The notes beneath the pieces were generated by a model that did not search any database, was not told the origin of the DNA, and worked only from the letters and a program-made list of their open reading frames with translations. The translations under genes and the position numbers were made by a program. 64,000 nt of DNA from Malachius bipustulatus (Eukaryota; Arthropoda; Insecta; Coleoptera; Melyridae). Positions within the stretch are counted from its first letter, which is position 1. Each line of letters begins with the position of its first letter. Shown here in pieces: positions 27,569 to 40,115 of this stretch. The stretch covers positions 43,368,162-43,432,161 of the forward strand of contig OU342637.1 of NCBI GenBank assembly GCA_910589415.1. The letters are read 5' to 3'.

Positions 27569-30500
27569 ATTACTTTTATGCAATCCTGGAATCCACACGC
27601 CAACTGCGCTAGCGACACGCACTTGGGCTGCGTTAGCGAACCACCAATGACCGTTAGCGGCCCACCAATGGCCGCTAGCGTCGCGATCTCCGTTCATTTT
27701 TATTACTTTCTTGGAATCCTGGAATCCACACGCCAACTGCGATAGCGACACTCACTTTTCTGCTTGAACGGCTCATCAATGGCCGCTAGCGGCTCACAAA
27801 TGGCCGCTAGCGTTCATTTTTATTACTTTCATGCAATCCTGGAATCCACTCGCAAACTGCGCTAGCGACACGCACTTGGGCTGCGTTAGCGGCCCACCAG
27901 TGACCGTTAGCGGCCCACCAATGGCCGCTAGCGTCGCGATCTCCGTTCATTTTTATTACTTTTATGCAATCCTGGAATCCACACGCCAACTACGCTAGCG
28001 ACACGCACTTGGGCTGCGTTAGCGGCCCACCAGTGACAGTTAGCGGCCCACCAATGGCCCCTAGCGTTCATTTTTATTACTTTTATGCAATCCTGGAATC
28101 CACACGCCAACTGCGCTAGCGACACGCACTTGAGCTGCGTTAACGAACCACCAATGACCGTTAGCGGCCCACCAATGGCCGCTAGCGTCGCGATCTCCGT
28201 TCATTTTTATTGTTTTTTATGCAATCCTGGAATCCACACGCCAACTGCGCTAGCGACACGCACTTGGGCTGCGTTAGCGGCCCACCAATGACCGTTAGCG
28301 GCCCACCAATGGCCGCTAGCGTCGCGATCTCCGTTCATTTTTATTACTTTCATGCAATCCTGGAATCCACACGCAAACTGCGCTAGCGACACGCACTTGG
28401 GCTGCGTTAGCGGCCCACCAGTGACCGTTAGCGGCCCACCAATGGCCGCTAGCGTCGCGATCTCCGTTCATTTTTATTACTTTTATGCAATCCTGGAATC
28501 CACACGCCAACTGCGCTAGCGACACGCACTTGAGCTGCGTTAACGAACCACCAATGACCGTTAGCGGCCCACCAATGGCCGCTAGCGTCGCGATCTCCGT
28601 TCATTTTTATTGTTTTTTATGCAATCCTGGAATCCACACGCCAACTGCGCTAGCGACACTCACTTTGCTGCGTTAGCGGCCCACCAATGACTGTTAGCGG
28701 CCCACCAATTGCCGCTAGCGTTCATTTTTCGTTAGCGGGCAGCCAAAGTGGGTCATTTTTCGTTAGCGGCCCACCAATGGCGTTCATTTTTCGTTAGCGG
28801 CTCACCAATGACCGTTAGCGGCCCACCAATGGCCGCTAGCGTCGCGATCTCCATTCATTCTTATTACTTTTATTATATGCAATCCTGGAATCCACACGCA
28901 AACTGCGCTAGCGACACGCACTTGGGCTGCGTTAGCGGCCCACCAATGACCGTTAGCGGCCAACGAATGGCCGCTAGCGTCGCGATCTCCGTTCATTTTC
29001 ATTACTTTTTTGCAATCCTGGAATCCACACGCCAACTGCGCTAGCGACACTCACTTTGCTGCGTTAGCGGCCCACCAATGACCGTTAGCGCCACCAATGG
29101 CCGCTAGCGTTCATTTTTCGTTAGCGGGCAGCCAAAGTGGGTCATTTTTCGTTAGCGGCCCATCAATGGCGTTCATTTTTCGTTAGCGGCCCACCAATGA
29201 CGGTTAGCAGCCCACCAATGGCCGCTAGCGTTGCGATCTCCGTTCATTTTTATTACTTTCTTGCAATCCTGGAATCCACACGCCAACTGCGCTAGCGACA
29301 CTCACTTTGCTGCGTTAGCGGCCCACCAAAGACCGTTAGCGGCCCACCAATGGCCGTTAGCGTTTATTTTTCGTTAGCGGGCAGCCAAAGTGGGTCATTT
29401 TTCGTTAGCGGCCCACCAATGACCGTTAGCGGCCCACCAATGGCCTCTAGCGTCGCGATCTCCGTTCATTCTTGTTACTTTTATGCAATCCTGGAATCCA
29501 CACACCAACTACGCTAGCGACACGCACTTGGACTGCGTTAGCGGCCCACCAATGGCCGCTAACGTCGCGATCTCCGTTCATTTTTATTACTTTTATGCAA
29601 TCCTGGAATCCACACGCCAACTGCGCTAGCGACACGCACTTGGGCTGCGTTAGCGGCCCACCAATGACCGTTAGCGGCCCACCAATGGCCGCTAGCGTCG
29701 CGATCTCCGTTCATTCTTATTACTTTTATGCAATCCTGGAATCCACACGCCAGCTACGCTAGCGACACGCACTTGGGCTGCGTTAGCGGCCCACCAATGA
29801 CAGTTAGCGGCCTACCAATGGCCGCTAGCGTTCATTTTTATTACTTTTATGCAATCCTGGAATCCACACGCCAACTGCGCTAGCGACACGCACTTGGGCT
29901 GCGTTAGCGAACCACCAATGACCGTTAGCGGCCCACCAATGGCCGCTAGCGTCGCGATCTCCGTTCATTTTTATTACTTTCTTGGAATCCTGGAATCCAC
30001 ACGCCAACTGCGATAGCGACACTCACTTTTCTGCTTGAACGGCTCATCAATGGCCGCTAGCGGCTCACAAATGGCCGCTAGCGTTCATTTTTATTACTTT
30101 CATGCAATCCTGGAATCCACACGCAAACTGCGCTAGCGACACGCACTTGGGCTGCGTTAGCGGCCCACCAGTGACCGTTAGCGGCCCACCAATGGCCGCT
30201 AGCGTCGCGATCTCCGTTCATTTTTATTACTTTTATGCAATCCTGGAATCCACACGCCAAGTACGCTAGCGACACGCACTTGGGCTGCGTTAGCGGCCCA
30301 CCAGTGACAGTTAGCGGCCCACCAATGGCCGCTAGCGTTCATTTTTATTACTTTTATGCAATCCTGGAATCCACACGCCAACTGCGCTAGCGACACGCAC
30401 TTGAGCTGCGTTAACGAACCACCAATGACCGTTAGCGGCCCACCAATGGCCGCTAGCGTCGCGATCTCCGTTCATTTTTATTTTTTTTTATGCAATCCTG

Positions 30501-32467
30501 GAATCCACACGCCAACTGCGCTAGCGACACGCACTTGGGCTGCGTTAGCGGCCCACCAATGACCGTTAGCAGCCCACCAATGGCCGCTAGCGTCGCGATC
30601 TCCGTTCATTTTTATTACTTTCATGCAATCCTGGAATCCACACGCAAACTGCGCTAGCGACACGCACTTGGGCTGCGTTAGCGGCCCACCAGTGACCGTT
30701 AGCGGCCCACCAATGGCCGCTAGCGTCGCGATCTCCGTTCATTTTTATTACTTTTATGCAATCCTGGAATCCACACGCCAACTGCGCTAGCGACACGCAC
30801 TTGAGCTGCGTTAACGAACCACCAATGACCGTTAGCGGCCCACCAATGGCCGCTAGCGTCGCGATCTCCGTTCATTTTTATTGTTTTTTATGCAATCCTG
30901 GAATCCACACGCCAACTGCGCTAGCGACACTCACTTTGCTGCGTTAGCGGCCCACCAATGACTGTTAGCGGCCCACCAATGGCCGCTAGCGTTCATTTTT
31001 CGTTAGCGGGCAGCCAAAGTGGGTCATTTTTCGTTAGCGGCCCACCAATGGCGTTCATTTTTCGTTAGCGGCTCACCAATGACCGTTAGCGGCCCACCAA
31101 TGGCCGCTAGCGTCGCGATCTCCATTCATTCTTATTACTTTTATTATATGCAATCCTGGAATCCACACGCCAACTACGCTAGCGACACGCACTTGGGCTG
31201 CGTTAGCGGCCCACTAGTGACAGTTAGTCGCCCACCAATGGCCGCTAGCGTTCATTTTTATTACTTTTATGCAATCCTGGAATCCACACGCCAACTGCGC
31301 TAGCGACACGCACTTGAGCTGCGTTAACGAACCACCAATGACCGTTAGCGGCCCACCAATGGCCGCTAGCGTCGCGATGTCCGTTCATTTTTATTGTTTT
31401 TTATGCAATCCTGGAATCCACACGCCAACTGCGCTAGCGACACGCACTTGGGCTGCGTTAGCGGCCCACCAATGACCGTTAGCGGCCCACCAATGGCCGC
31501 TAGCGTCGCGATCTCCGTTCATTTTCATTACTTTTTTGCAATCCTGGAATCCACACGCCACCTGCGCTAGCGACACTCACTTTGCTGCGTTAGCGGCCCA
31601 CCAATGACCGTTAGCGGCCAACCAATGGCCGCTAGCGTCGCGATCTCCGTTCATTTTCATTACTTTTTTGCAATCCAGGAATCCACACGCCAACTGCGCT
31701 AGCGACACTCACTTTGCTGCGTTAGCGGCCCACCAATGACCGTTAGCGGCCCACCAATGGCCGCTAGCGTTCATTTTTCGTTAGCGGGCAGCCAAAGTGG
31801 GTCATTTTTCGTTAGCGGCCCACCAATGGCGTTCATTTTTCGTTAGCGGCCCACCAATGACGGTTAGCGGCCCACCAATGGCCGCTAGCGTTGCGATCTC
31901 CGTTCATTTTTATTACTTTCTTGCAATCCTGGAATCCACACGCCAACTGCGCTAGCGACACTCACTTTGCTGCGTTAGCGGCCCACCAATGACCGTTAGC
32001 GGCCCACCAATGGCAGCTAGCGTTTATTTCTCGTTAGCGAGCAGCCAAAGTGGGTCATTTTTCGTTAGCGGCCCACCAATGACCGTTAGCGGCCCACCAA
32101 TGGCCTCTAGCGTCGCGATCTCCGTTCATTCTTGTTACTTTTATGCAATCCTGGAATCCACACACCAACTACGCTAGCGACACGCACTTGGACTGCGTTA
32201 GCGGCCCACCAATGGCCGCTAACGTCGCGATCTCCGTTCATTTTTATTACTTTTATGCAATCCTGGAATCCACACGCCAACTGCGCTAGCGACACGCACT
32301 TGGGCTGCGTTAGCGCCCCACCAATGACCGTTAGCGGCCCACCAATGGCCGCTAGCGTCGCGATCTCCGTTCATTCTTATTACTTTTATGCAATCCTGGA
32401 ATCCACACGCCAGCTACGCTAGCGACACGCACTTGGGCTGCGTTAGCGGCCCACCAATGACAGTTAG

Positions 32468-35097
32468 CAGTAGATAGAGTTGGCCGGTTCTAGTCGAAGG
32501 TCATGGCCTTGGGCTAGAACTCTCCACATGTAAATCTTACATATGCTTCTAGGTCGACTCATTACAAGGCCAAACAATACGATATAATTGATTAAGAAAA
32601 TCTATTTTTCAAGGTCAACTTCAAGGCCAATCGGCCTGACGAAAATCATCAAGTAATTATTTCAAGGTTATTGAATAAAAAAAAAATCAGTTATTATTGG
32701 GTACCTATTAGGTACTTATAATAAATTGGAGATATTATGAACATGAAAACAACGCTACCTAGGTGGTGTCATGTTACCCAGCTCGTCGCGCTGGTCATCC
32801 TACATGGTTATTATTATATGAATGAGAAAATGAAACTCCGGCTAGATTATGTAGGTATTTTGTATTGTTATTTGAATCAAAATAAAGCCTCGGCTAGATC
32901 CTGTAGGTAATGAAAGTAATTCAAATAATTTATTGTAGGTTTACATAAGTCGTCAAAAGCTTTTCATTTCACATTACAGAAATTTTCTAAGCCGATTAGA
33001 TTTACGGCCGCCAAATCGGTTATTTTTCAAGGTTGAAAAGGTGTGAACTGCATGTAATTTTGAAGGTCGAATTATGATTCAAGGTCGTGTAATATAGCAT
33101 CAAAATTTTAAAGATTATATTTATTAATTCAAGGTCGAATATTAGCAGCCTCACCCGCCCCCTGACCTAGTCACATATGTAAAAAATGGGTGTGCAAAAA
33201 TAATTTATAATAATCAGTCGTAAAAGTACCTATATAAACGATCAAGATTAACCCTTAGTTGGTAACATCCGACTCTGAGGCGGATGCCAAGTTTTGATGC
33301 TGCGCTGAATCCAAACGAATGAATGTACAAAAATTTCGTATTAGGTATGTTCTAGTTGGTTGCCAAAAAGTCCATAGCCGCCTTCGCGAAAATACGTCTG
33401 TGAGACGGGTGTTACTCAGAACGATATATTTCAGTCCATCTCTCAGTCGGCTGTTGGTCGAAAGTATGGTGAATTTAAAGGTATAATATATAAAAAAATG
33501 TATAAAAATGAAATAAGTCTTGTTTTAATAAAATATATTTGTGTTTACTAGAATACATTCGAATAAATATGTAATTATACATATTATTATAATACCTATT
33601 CCGACTGAGCGACGGATGTTACCTATAATGCTGGAAATGTAATATGATCACCGACTGAGAGACGGATGTTACTTATAAAGTGAAAAAAAGTATGTTACCA
33701 ACTAAGGGTTAAAAATAATAATTAATTATTCAAAGGTTGTTCAATAAAAATTCGAGTATTATTTTTTAATAAGCTATCAGGAAAATATACCTACTTCATG
33801 TAAGTATTTATTCGCGTATAGCAGTTGCGGTGTCAAGTTTCAATCATTTCTCCGCCGGTCATATTATTCCATACAATTATGGGATCGCTAATTTCAATAA
33901 TAATTAAATCGAGAATTAAATCAAAATGTTTGCGAAGGCTGGGTGCTAGAACATGTAATATTCGAAGGTTTATTGATCATACATTTTAGCTTGAACTAAT
34001 TTTTTAGAAAATAAATTGTTGCAAGATCAATCCAATTTTTAAGAAAATCTATTTATACAATAATACCGCTCTAACGAAAATCTTCAATATTAAAAATAAT
34101 TATTCAAATAATATTTTTCAAGGTCGATCACCATTATAAGTTCATAAGAGTTCCTAAATTTAATAATTAGGAATTGATTATAATAATTGTAAATTAAATA
34201 AATAATAGTCTTTCCACAATCCTGTTAGAAGAGATTTTATTCCAACGCTCCACTAGAACGAGTAGATCATATTACACCCCGGTACTGAGGAGCTCATACC
34301 TACATATTATGCATATGACATCTAAAATTATTTTCACATTAAATTTTCAAGATGTGTTAGTTGTATTTGACCGAGTATGTATGATTTTCTCTATTTTATC
34401 CACGGAAAAATCTGATATTTATAGTAAATAATTAATGGGAATGGCAATACCATGTAAACAGACAGGTGCTAGGTAAAAAGCTATAGGAGAAAAAAATTCG
34501 GAGTTAATAAACGGAGAACAAGTGAAGCATTTGAAAATGGCGCCCCGTCCCCGCAAGCAAGCCGCCACCTGCTAGCCGCCTCCACACATCAATGCTGGAT
34601 CATTGTAGATCATCGAACATAGTAGATAAGCGTAAGGTAGACAGTTGTTGCATAGACTGGAGAGAACGTTAATCGGTGAATATTAAAAATATGGAGGGTT
34701 GACGTTGCCAGAGTTACATAGATTAAGCAAGATAAACGGAAACAGGTGGGGAAAATCAAAGCATGAAAATTCGTCAAGCGTATTACACGCACCAACTAAC
34801 CAATAATTAATATATTGGTAGTTAAAGAATGGCTAGAAAGCATGTCAATTATCGTGGATGTTACAATAATTAATTCACAATCAAGACAAGGAGAAATTAG
34901 GATTTTGTGCAAACAGTAGCGTTACCACCTATAGACTCCACCGTTTGCACACAGACGACCTAGAGAAGGAAATTTCTTCCATTTCTGGGCGGTATGAGGG
35001 AAATCAAATATTTCCCCAGAACAAGCGGTTTTCACAGCATCCAAGCGTAAGGGTTAGTCAGATGCTCTCGGCCAATGTAACTAAGAGATTGTGCCCA
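32468..35097 (+). repeat. Left inverted arm of the large element
   Basis: It matches the reverse complement of 43661-48715. It carries the MITE at 33252-33708 and is the empty allele for the LINE that interrupts the right arm (empty junction CCGGTCATATTATTCC near 33856). Repeated TCAAGGTC-type motifs occur near 32617, 33080, 33129 and 34125. A 61-codon frame on the - strand at 34610-34795 has a nearly identical mirror at 43908-44093, but I see no domain and treat it as noncoding. Confidence 0.9.
33252..33708. mobile_element. piggyBac-type MITE, copy 1
   Basis: A 457-bp noncoding element has ends CCCTTAGTTGGTAACAT and ATGTTACCAACTAAGGG, an inverted repeat of 17 bp, flanked by TTAA (33248-33251 and 33709-33712). 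TTAA duplication plus CCC-starting TIRs are characteristic of the piggyBac superfamily. The right arm of the surrounding palindrome has a single TTAA at 47932-47935 and no insert, which is the empty site. Inside are ACTGAG-GACGGATGTTAC sub-repeats. A second copy lies at 61147-61623. Confidence 0.93.
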
Positions 35098-36355
35098 CGA
35101 CCACGTAAGTTGCTGAATGTATGACTATCTTTACATGTAATTTTGGACAACCCTCAGCAACAGTCATTCAACCGGGAACTATCCTCTTCGCCTCTAAAGA
35201 CATCTCAGAATCTCCAGAAGTGAATCTCTTACTCCACCTGTTGTCTTTATCTCAGACCATGCAACCTCCTCGATTCCGCATCACACAGACTATTATTCCC
35301 TCCATCACAACAATTAGTTCGATCATCACAGGTAATCTATATTTCTGAAAGATTACTTTTGTTGTATTGAATCAACATATTTTTGTAATGATATACTAAT
35401 ACACCTACGAAAATTAATACAATTTGTATTATATATTCAATTTGTACTATTTATCTAAGAAAATATCCATAAATTATTTAATAAATATAAATATAATAAT
35501 TACCAATTTGTATTTCTGTATTTTTATTCACAGTTCATAGTAAATAAATAAATGATAAATAATAATATGCTAGGTTAAAGGTTATTGTTACCAAAGTCTT
35601 CTTTTTAACATCATCTCTAGTGACTTATTAGGCCTCGCTTCATTGCGACTGTTTCACAGTCAACGGTAGTAACTGTTATGTGTGACGTCAGTTGGGTACA
35701 GATGTGATACACACACTCTCTGTTCAGTTCGGATTAGAGTCGGTTAAAATGAACTCCAAAGTTAAAACAAAGATAATAATGTAGATGAGCGGCCAGTTGC
35801 ACATCACTATAATTTTTAAACTGTTATTACATTTAATTTTCATCATACTTATATACTTTGTAGTTCATTTTATGTGGAAATGATCTTTAGACTCTACGGG
35901 ATCATAGAGGGGTGTCGGAAGGGTGAAACATGTAAAACACGGCGAATGATTTCTATTTATCAATGATCCGTATTGCGGTCGCTTCCAAACGAATAGATCA
36001 TTTGGGAATGGCAAGCGAGAATTAAAAAAATCCTTGAATGATTAATAGGATATTTCAATGATAATTACTGTTATAGCCAAGCCATTAATATTCTACCTTA
36101 TTTTATAATTATTGTTTTTGTTTAGTTTTATAATATTAATTCCATATTTCAACTGCCTGCGATACCGAAATAATGTATAGGGTAGTATACAGAGTGTCGT
36201 AGAGGACGTTTAGATAGAATGTATAATTATTTAATACAGTACTAACTATGAGACCGAACCCGACCGATGAGATTGATCGCTATTTTCGACTGGTTATCGA
36301 CTTCGAGGACTAGAGGACTTTGAGTCTAAATTTTCGGGCGATTAACCCTCTATCT
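35098..36355. other. Palindrome spacer, AT-rich, no gene seen
   Basis: Only short frames are present, the longest a 75-codon ATG frame at 35121-35348 with no recognisable domain or repeated conservation. Sequence is AT-rich with short GC-richer islands near 35630-35750. No RNA gene or transposon end is resolved. Confidence 0.4.
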
Positions 36356-36363
36356 GTAATAAA

Positions 36364-36839
36364 CAGGGATGGGCGTGTCAATAATGTCGTGTAAAAAATG
36401 CTATATTTTACATGTAAAATATCGTGTAGATGTAGAAATTGTTTTCCATGTAGATAAAAGGTAGAAAATATCAGCTTTCATAAACGTCACTCAATCACTC
36501 AATAATCTTTAATGAATCCATTATTCGACAATGTTATTACCTTCAAATAAAATCAATAACAAAAACTTTGTTATTTATAAATGATAAAAACCATTTAACT
36601 TATTTATTAAGTTTCAATATTCCGCATTCGGTGCCATTAATGGGTATACAAACAATAAACAATAAACGCAAAACACAACCTGACAGTTGACTTTTCTGTT
36701 TCTGTAATGTAATTGACTTGAATGACACTATTGACAGCTGACAGGTAAATTCTACATTGTCTACATATTTGACATATTCTACCTATATTTTACACGCACG
36801 TGTAGATTATTAAGGGAGGTGTGTAGACGCCCATCCCTG
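36364..36839. mobile_element. hAT-type MITE with 8-bp target duplication
   Basis: A 476-bp noncoding element starts CAGGGATGGGCG and ends CGCCCATCCCTG. It is flanked by the 8-bp direct repeat GTAATAAA (36356-36363 and 36840-36847). An 8-bp duplication and CAGGG-type TIRs are hallmarks of the hAT superfamily. The interior is AT-rich with ACATGTAAAATA-like palindromic stretches. No transposase fragment is present. Confidence 0.93.
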
Positions 36840-36884
36840 GTAATAAAATTAAAAATAATCAAATGTTCAAAACAGGTCTGACCG

Positions 36885-36990
36885 GACCGACCGGTACCTA
36901 TACCGGTACCGGTCCCACACGGTTCTATCGGTACCTACCTCTCCTACCGGTACCGGTCCTATCGGTAGCGGTGCGATCGATATCGATCTT
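36885..36990. repeat. Imperfect ACCGGT/GGTACC low-complexity tract
   Basis: About 105 bp is built from overlapping ACCGGTACC, TATCGGTA and ATCGATATCGAT words. It is self-complementary and locally GC-rich in an AT-rich setting, and begins about 40 bp beyond the hAT-type MITE. It could be a degraded simple repeat. No function can be assigned. Confidence 0.6.
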
Positions 36991-39900
36991 ATCGGTTTTT
37001 TATTTGATACCGATCCCATATTTCTATTAAACATAAAAGGATATAACCACAAACCTCATAATAATCATATAATAAATTCAACCCAATCTTTATTTCACGC
37101 TCTTATACAACTTTAATTGTTTTATTTACCTTTAGTATATTATAATAAAAAAAAAAATAAAAAAATATCCCGGCTTCTTTTATACACCCTTTTCTATAAC
37201 TGAAATCAACATGACACTCAAATTTAAGCAACTTCCACTGGAAAAAACATTACTTCACATCATCATAGTGTTTGTCTTTAATTTTTCATTATCAGCATCA
37301 GAACTACTAGCATTTACAAATTGAACAGTATTCCTCTCGAGTCCGATAAATTATTCTCAATGTGGCAACGTTTTAAAGTCGCCTGTCTTGATAACTGAAC
37401 GTTCATGATAAAAAACTATAGGCATAGCGCACTATAAAATAATTACGCTCTGCGGTGTGCAGCGTTGTCACTTTTCCCTCATAATTTCTCATGTCTAAGG
37501 AGGCTATGCTCTGGAGATGAAATAATATTTACAAAAAAATCCCTCAATTTATGCTGTGACGTTATCATCTACATGGAATCATTCAATGTTGTAAATAATC
37601 CCTTCTTATCACGCCGTTTCAGGTTGCCGTTTCCAATCTAGCGAATTTTCGTGATAGGTAGATATCTGGTATGGCGTTTGAGTAGTAACGATCGTTTCGA
37701 ACTTAAATTGACAGGATCTGAAGAATGGTTTTCGGCTAGTATGATAAAATTTATCATTTTATCATTTTATATTTTTTATTATTTTTATTTTATATATTAT
37801 TATTAATAGATCGGTGTGGAATGGGTAGAATCGTGGTAAAAGCTGCTAAATATTTGTGATCATTTATGATAACATTCGGGATGGTGCTGACATGAAATAT
37901 TCAAAGAAGATCACTATAAGTAACCTTTAACCATGAAATATTTTACAATGTCAATTTTAATATTGGCAAAAAAATGTTCATAATTATATTCACCGCGTCA
38001 ATATGCATATTTATGCGATTGATGCGCTTGTTGATTTTTTATTCGATACGTGATCCGCTCGATATATTGATTTGATCTAAAATTATTTTCGAGCCTGTTC
38101 AATCTGTACCCAAATTGCAAAACTTGATAATCGAGTTGGATTTAATTATAATAATCTTCATTGATCGGAACCGATTGTGAAGCGATCTGATATAGTCTAG
38201 GCCGGCTTCCATGCGTTTATATTATGGTACAATTAAGTTTAAAAAGTCTTCTGATAGTTCAATTTATTTCGTTTCATATACGTGGTTTTTATAGTAACCG
38301 TCCAGTTTGTCTAAACACTCCATCCCGCATAAATGAGTATATGTCAACATAAGTTTTGAATGAGAATTAAATGGACAGCTTAAAGGATGAAATGTTATTA
38401 CGTGAATAAATTTTATGTAGTAGTCAGTGGCTCTCAAACTGACTTAAACCATTCAATTCATTGTTTGAATGTTTCCTTCATTACGCTCGTTCACACCTTG
38501 ACATTATTTGACAGTATTATGTATCTATATTGGCGTATAGCTATTTAGTATTAAAATACTATCAATATAATGAACTTATATTTCGCGTGATTTCTTTTCC
38601 TCCTATATCATCTATAATGAATTATATATTCACTGGTAGCGGTATCTCTGTCTACAGGCTGTTTGGAAGCGTACAAAGGCATTGGACGAATTTTTTTTTT
38701 TTTTTTATACAGAGCGAGGACCGATCAAATCATTGCCAATCTGCTTTGACAATATTTTATCAGATCAGTCACTTCGTTGTAGGTATAAACAGATCATGTA
38801 AATGTATGCATCGATCCAATCTTTACACTGCTCTAGACTGAGGCTGGATGATTTTTCTACATTCATCCTCTAACGGTTTACGTATTGCTGGCCAAGTCTA
38901 TAAATATTTAGTTGTTATCTAATTATTAGCTATGACAAACACGGACGGTGTACCTATACCATGTTCTCATGTAGGTATCTATACCTACCTATGTAGGCAG
39001 CTCTTCTCATTTTTCATCTAATAATTTTATCATATACGGCTGCTATATGACTTGTTATTTCAGATTATCTGGGGTGGGCTAGAGTTGTGTGAGTCGCTTT
39101 ACCAGTGCGTGACTATACTCTTCTCAACTGTACCAACATTCAAAGTAGTGATAGAATTTAAGATATAATATTCACCACAATCCACCTGCCAATTACTCGC
39201 CACCCTATCCACCCTCTTCATAAACGTGTGTCGTTTATTTAAAACAAAATAATCAAAGCGACTAGCACACGAGCATGTTAGCCGGCACCATCACCTGTCT
39301 GTGCATGTCACATCAGGACCAATGGCGGCTCCGTTATTGGGTTCCTCTGATAAGAACCAACGAAAATTATTAGTCTGTTTTAAATATTTATTTTTAAATA
39401 GATTTATTCCAATTATTTTTATTTTTAACGTATTCCTAACAGCAAGCATAAATTATGATGTTTTCTATATTCTTATTAGATATAAATAAGTTGAATGATT
39501 TTAAATTTGTATCATAACTGATAGGTTCTTAAAGCTAAACTACAACCCAACATGAACGCTACCTATACCTTGAGTATTATTTTGTTGAATGACACCTACC
39601 AGTGATACCTATACTTTAAACTAGATATTAGTTTTTATAGCAATAATACTGGTGTGATTCGATTAGAATTATTTTCACTTTAATTTGATTTTAATACTGG
39701 TCCATCTAATTATTATATTTATTCCATGAGCGAGTACCATTTGAGATTTATTAATCATCAATTATTATTATTTTTGATTTGACACCTTTTTCACATTCGG
39801 CTAAAGCTTATTCAATGTTTTTTCACACCTATAAAACATTGACCTCTGTTTTCATCCTTTGCAAAATTTTCTCGCTCTCGAGAGGCTAAACAATTTAGTG

Positions 39901-40115
39901 TCACCAACTTTACTCTAGTTTCATATCAGTTTAAATATGTAACACATGTAGATAATATATTTCAATTTCAATTTCAATTTCAATTTAATTAACGGACTTG
40001 CCATCTTACATATAAGCGCACATTTGAACATGAATAAAATAAACTAAACCAAACAAAAACTAAAACTAAAATACAAGTATAAATAAATAAATAAAACAAC
40101 TAGTACTATTATACA
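36991..40115. other. AT-rich spacer sequence, no gene seen
   Basis: About 3.1 kb has no convincing coding region. The longest frame (103 codons at 38530-38841) passes through a T tract and shows no domain. A six-base repeat (ATTTCA)n lies at 39961-39986. A CAGGGTT motif at 40113 leads into the following foldback. Confidence 0.45.

Larger units (their letters stand above)
12054..32467 (-). repeat. 133-bp satellite array, block B (- orientation)
   Basis: This is the same monomer as block A, read on the - strand for over 20 kb: GCAATCCTGGAATCCACACGC, then CGCTAGCGACACGCACTTGG, then CGTTAGCGGCCCACCAATG repeats. It includes the 121-bp form and the spacer modules (GTTCATTTTTCGTTAGCGGG). I did not see the 32-bp insert that marks block A. 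It ends directly at the CAGTAG terminus of the large element, the last four bases being TTAG. Open frames on both strands are by-products of the repeat. Confidence 0.97.
12289..32467 (-). repeat. Higher-order repeat series of block B (1.8-3.2 kb units)
   Basis: A rare variant monomer (TTCTTGGAATCC with GCGATAGCGACACTC and CTGCTTGAACGGCTCATC) marks the units. Equivalent points fall at 12289, 14065, 15946, 17855, 20126, 23374, 25283, 27554 and 29825. This gives unit lengths of 1776, 1881, 1909, 2271, 3248, 1909, 2271 and 2271 bp and a last partial unit cut off by the element at 32468. The 2,271-bp units at 25283 and 27554 are in direct tandem and nearly identical. Part of the 3,248-bp unit (20379-22596) recurs at 30078-32295, offset 9,699 bp (7,428 + 2,271). 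Confidence 0.9.

Noticed and set aside
34610..34795. 61-codon frame on the - strand, with near-identical mirror at 43908-44093
   Set aside because: Conservation is explained by the inverted arms; no domain, and the few differences change residues.
38530..38841. 103-codon frame
   Set aside because: Runs through a T tract, no recognisable domain, composition matches the AT-rich background.
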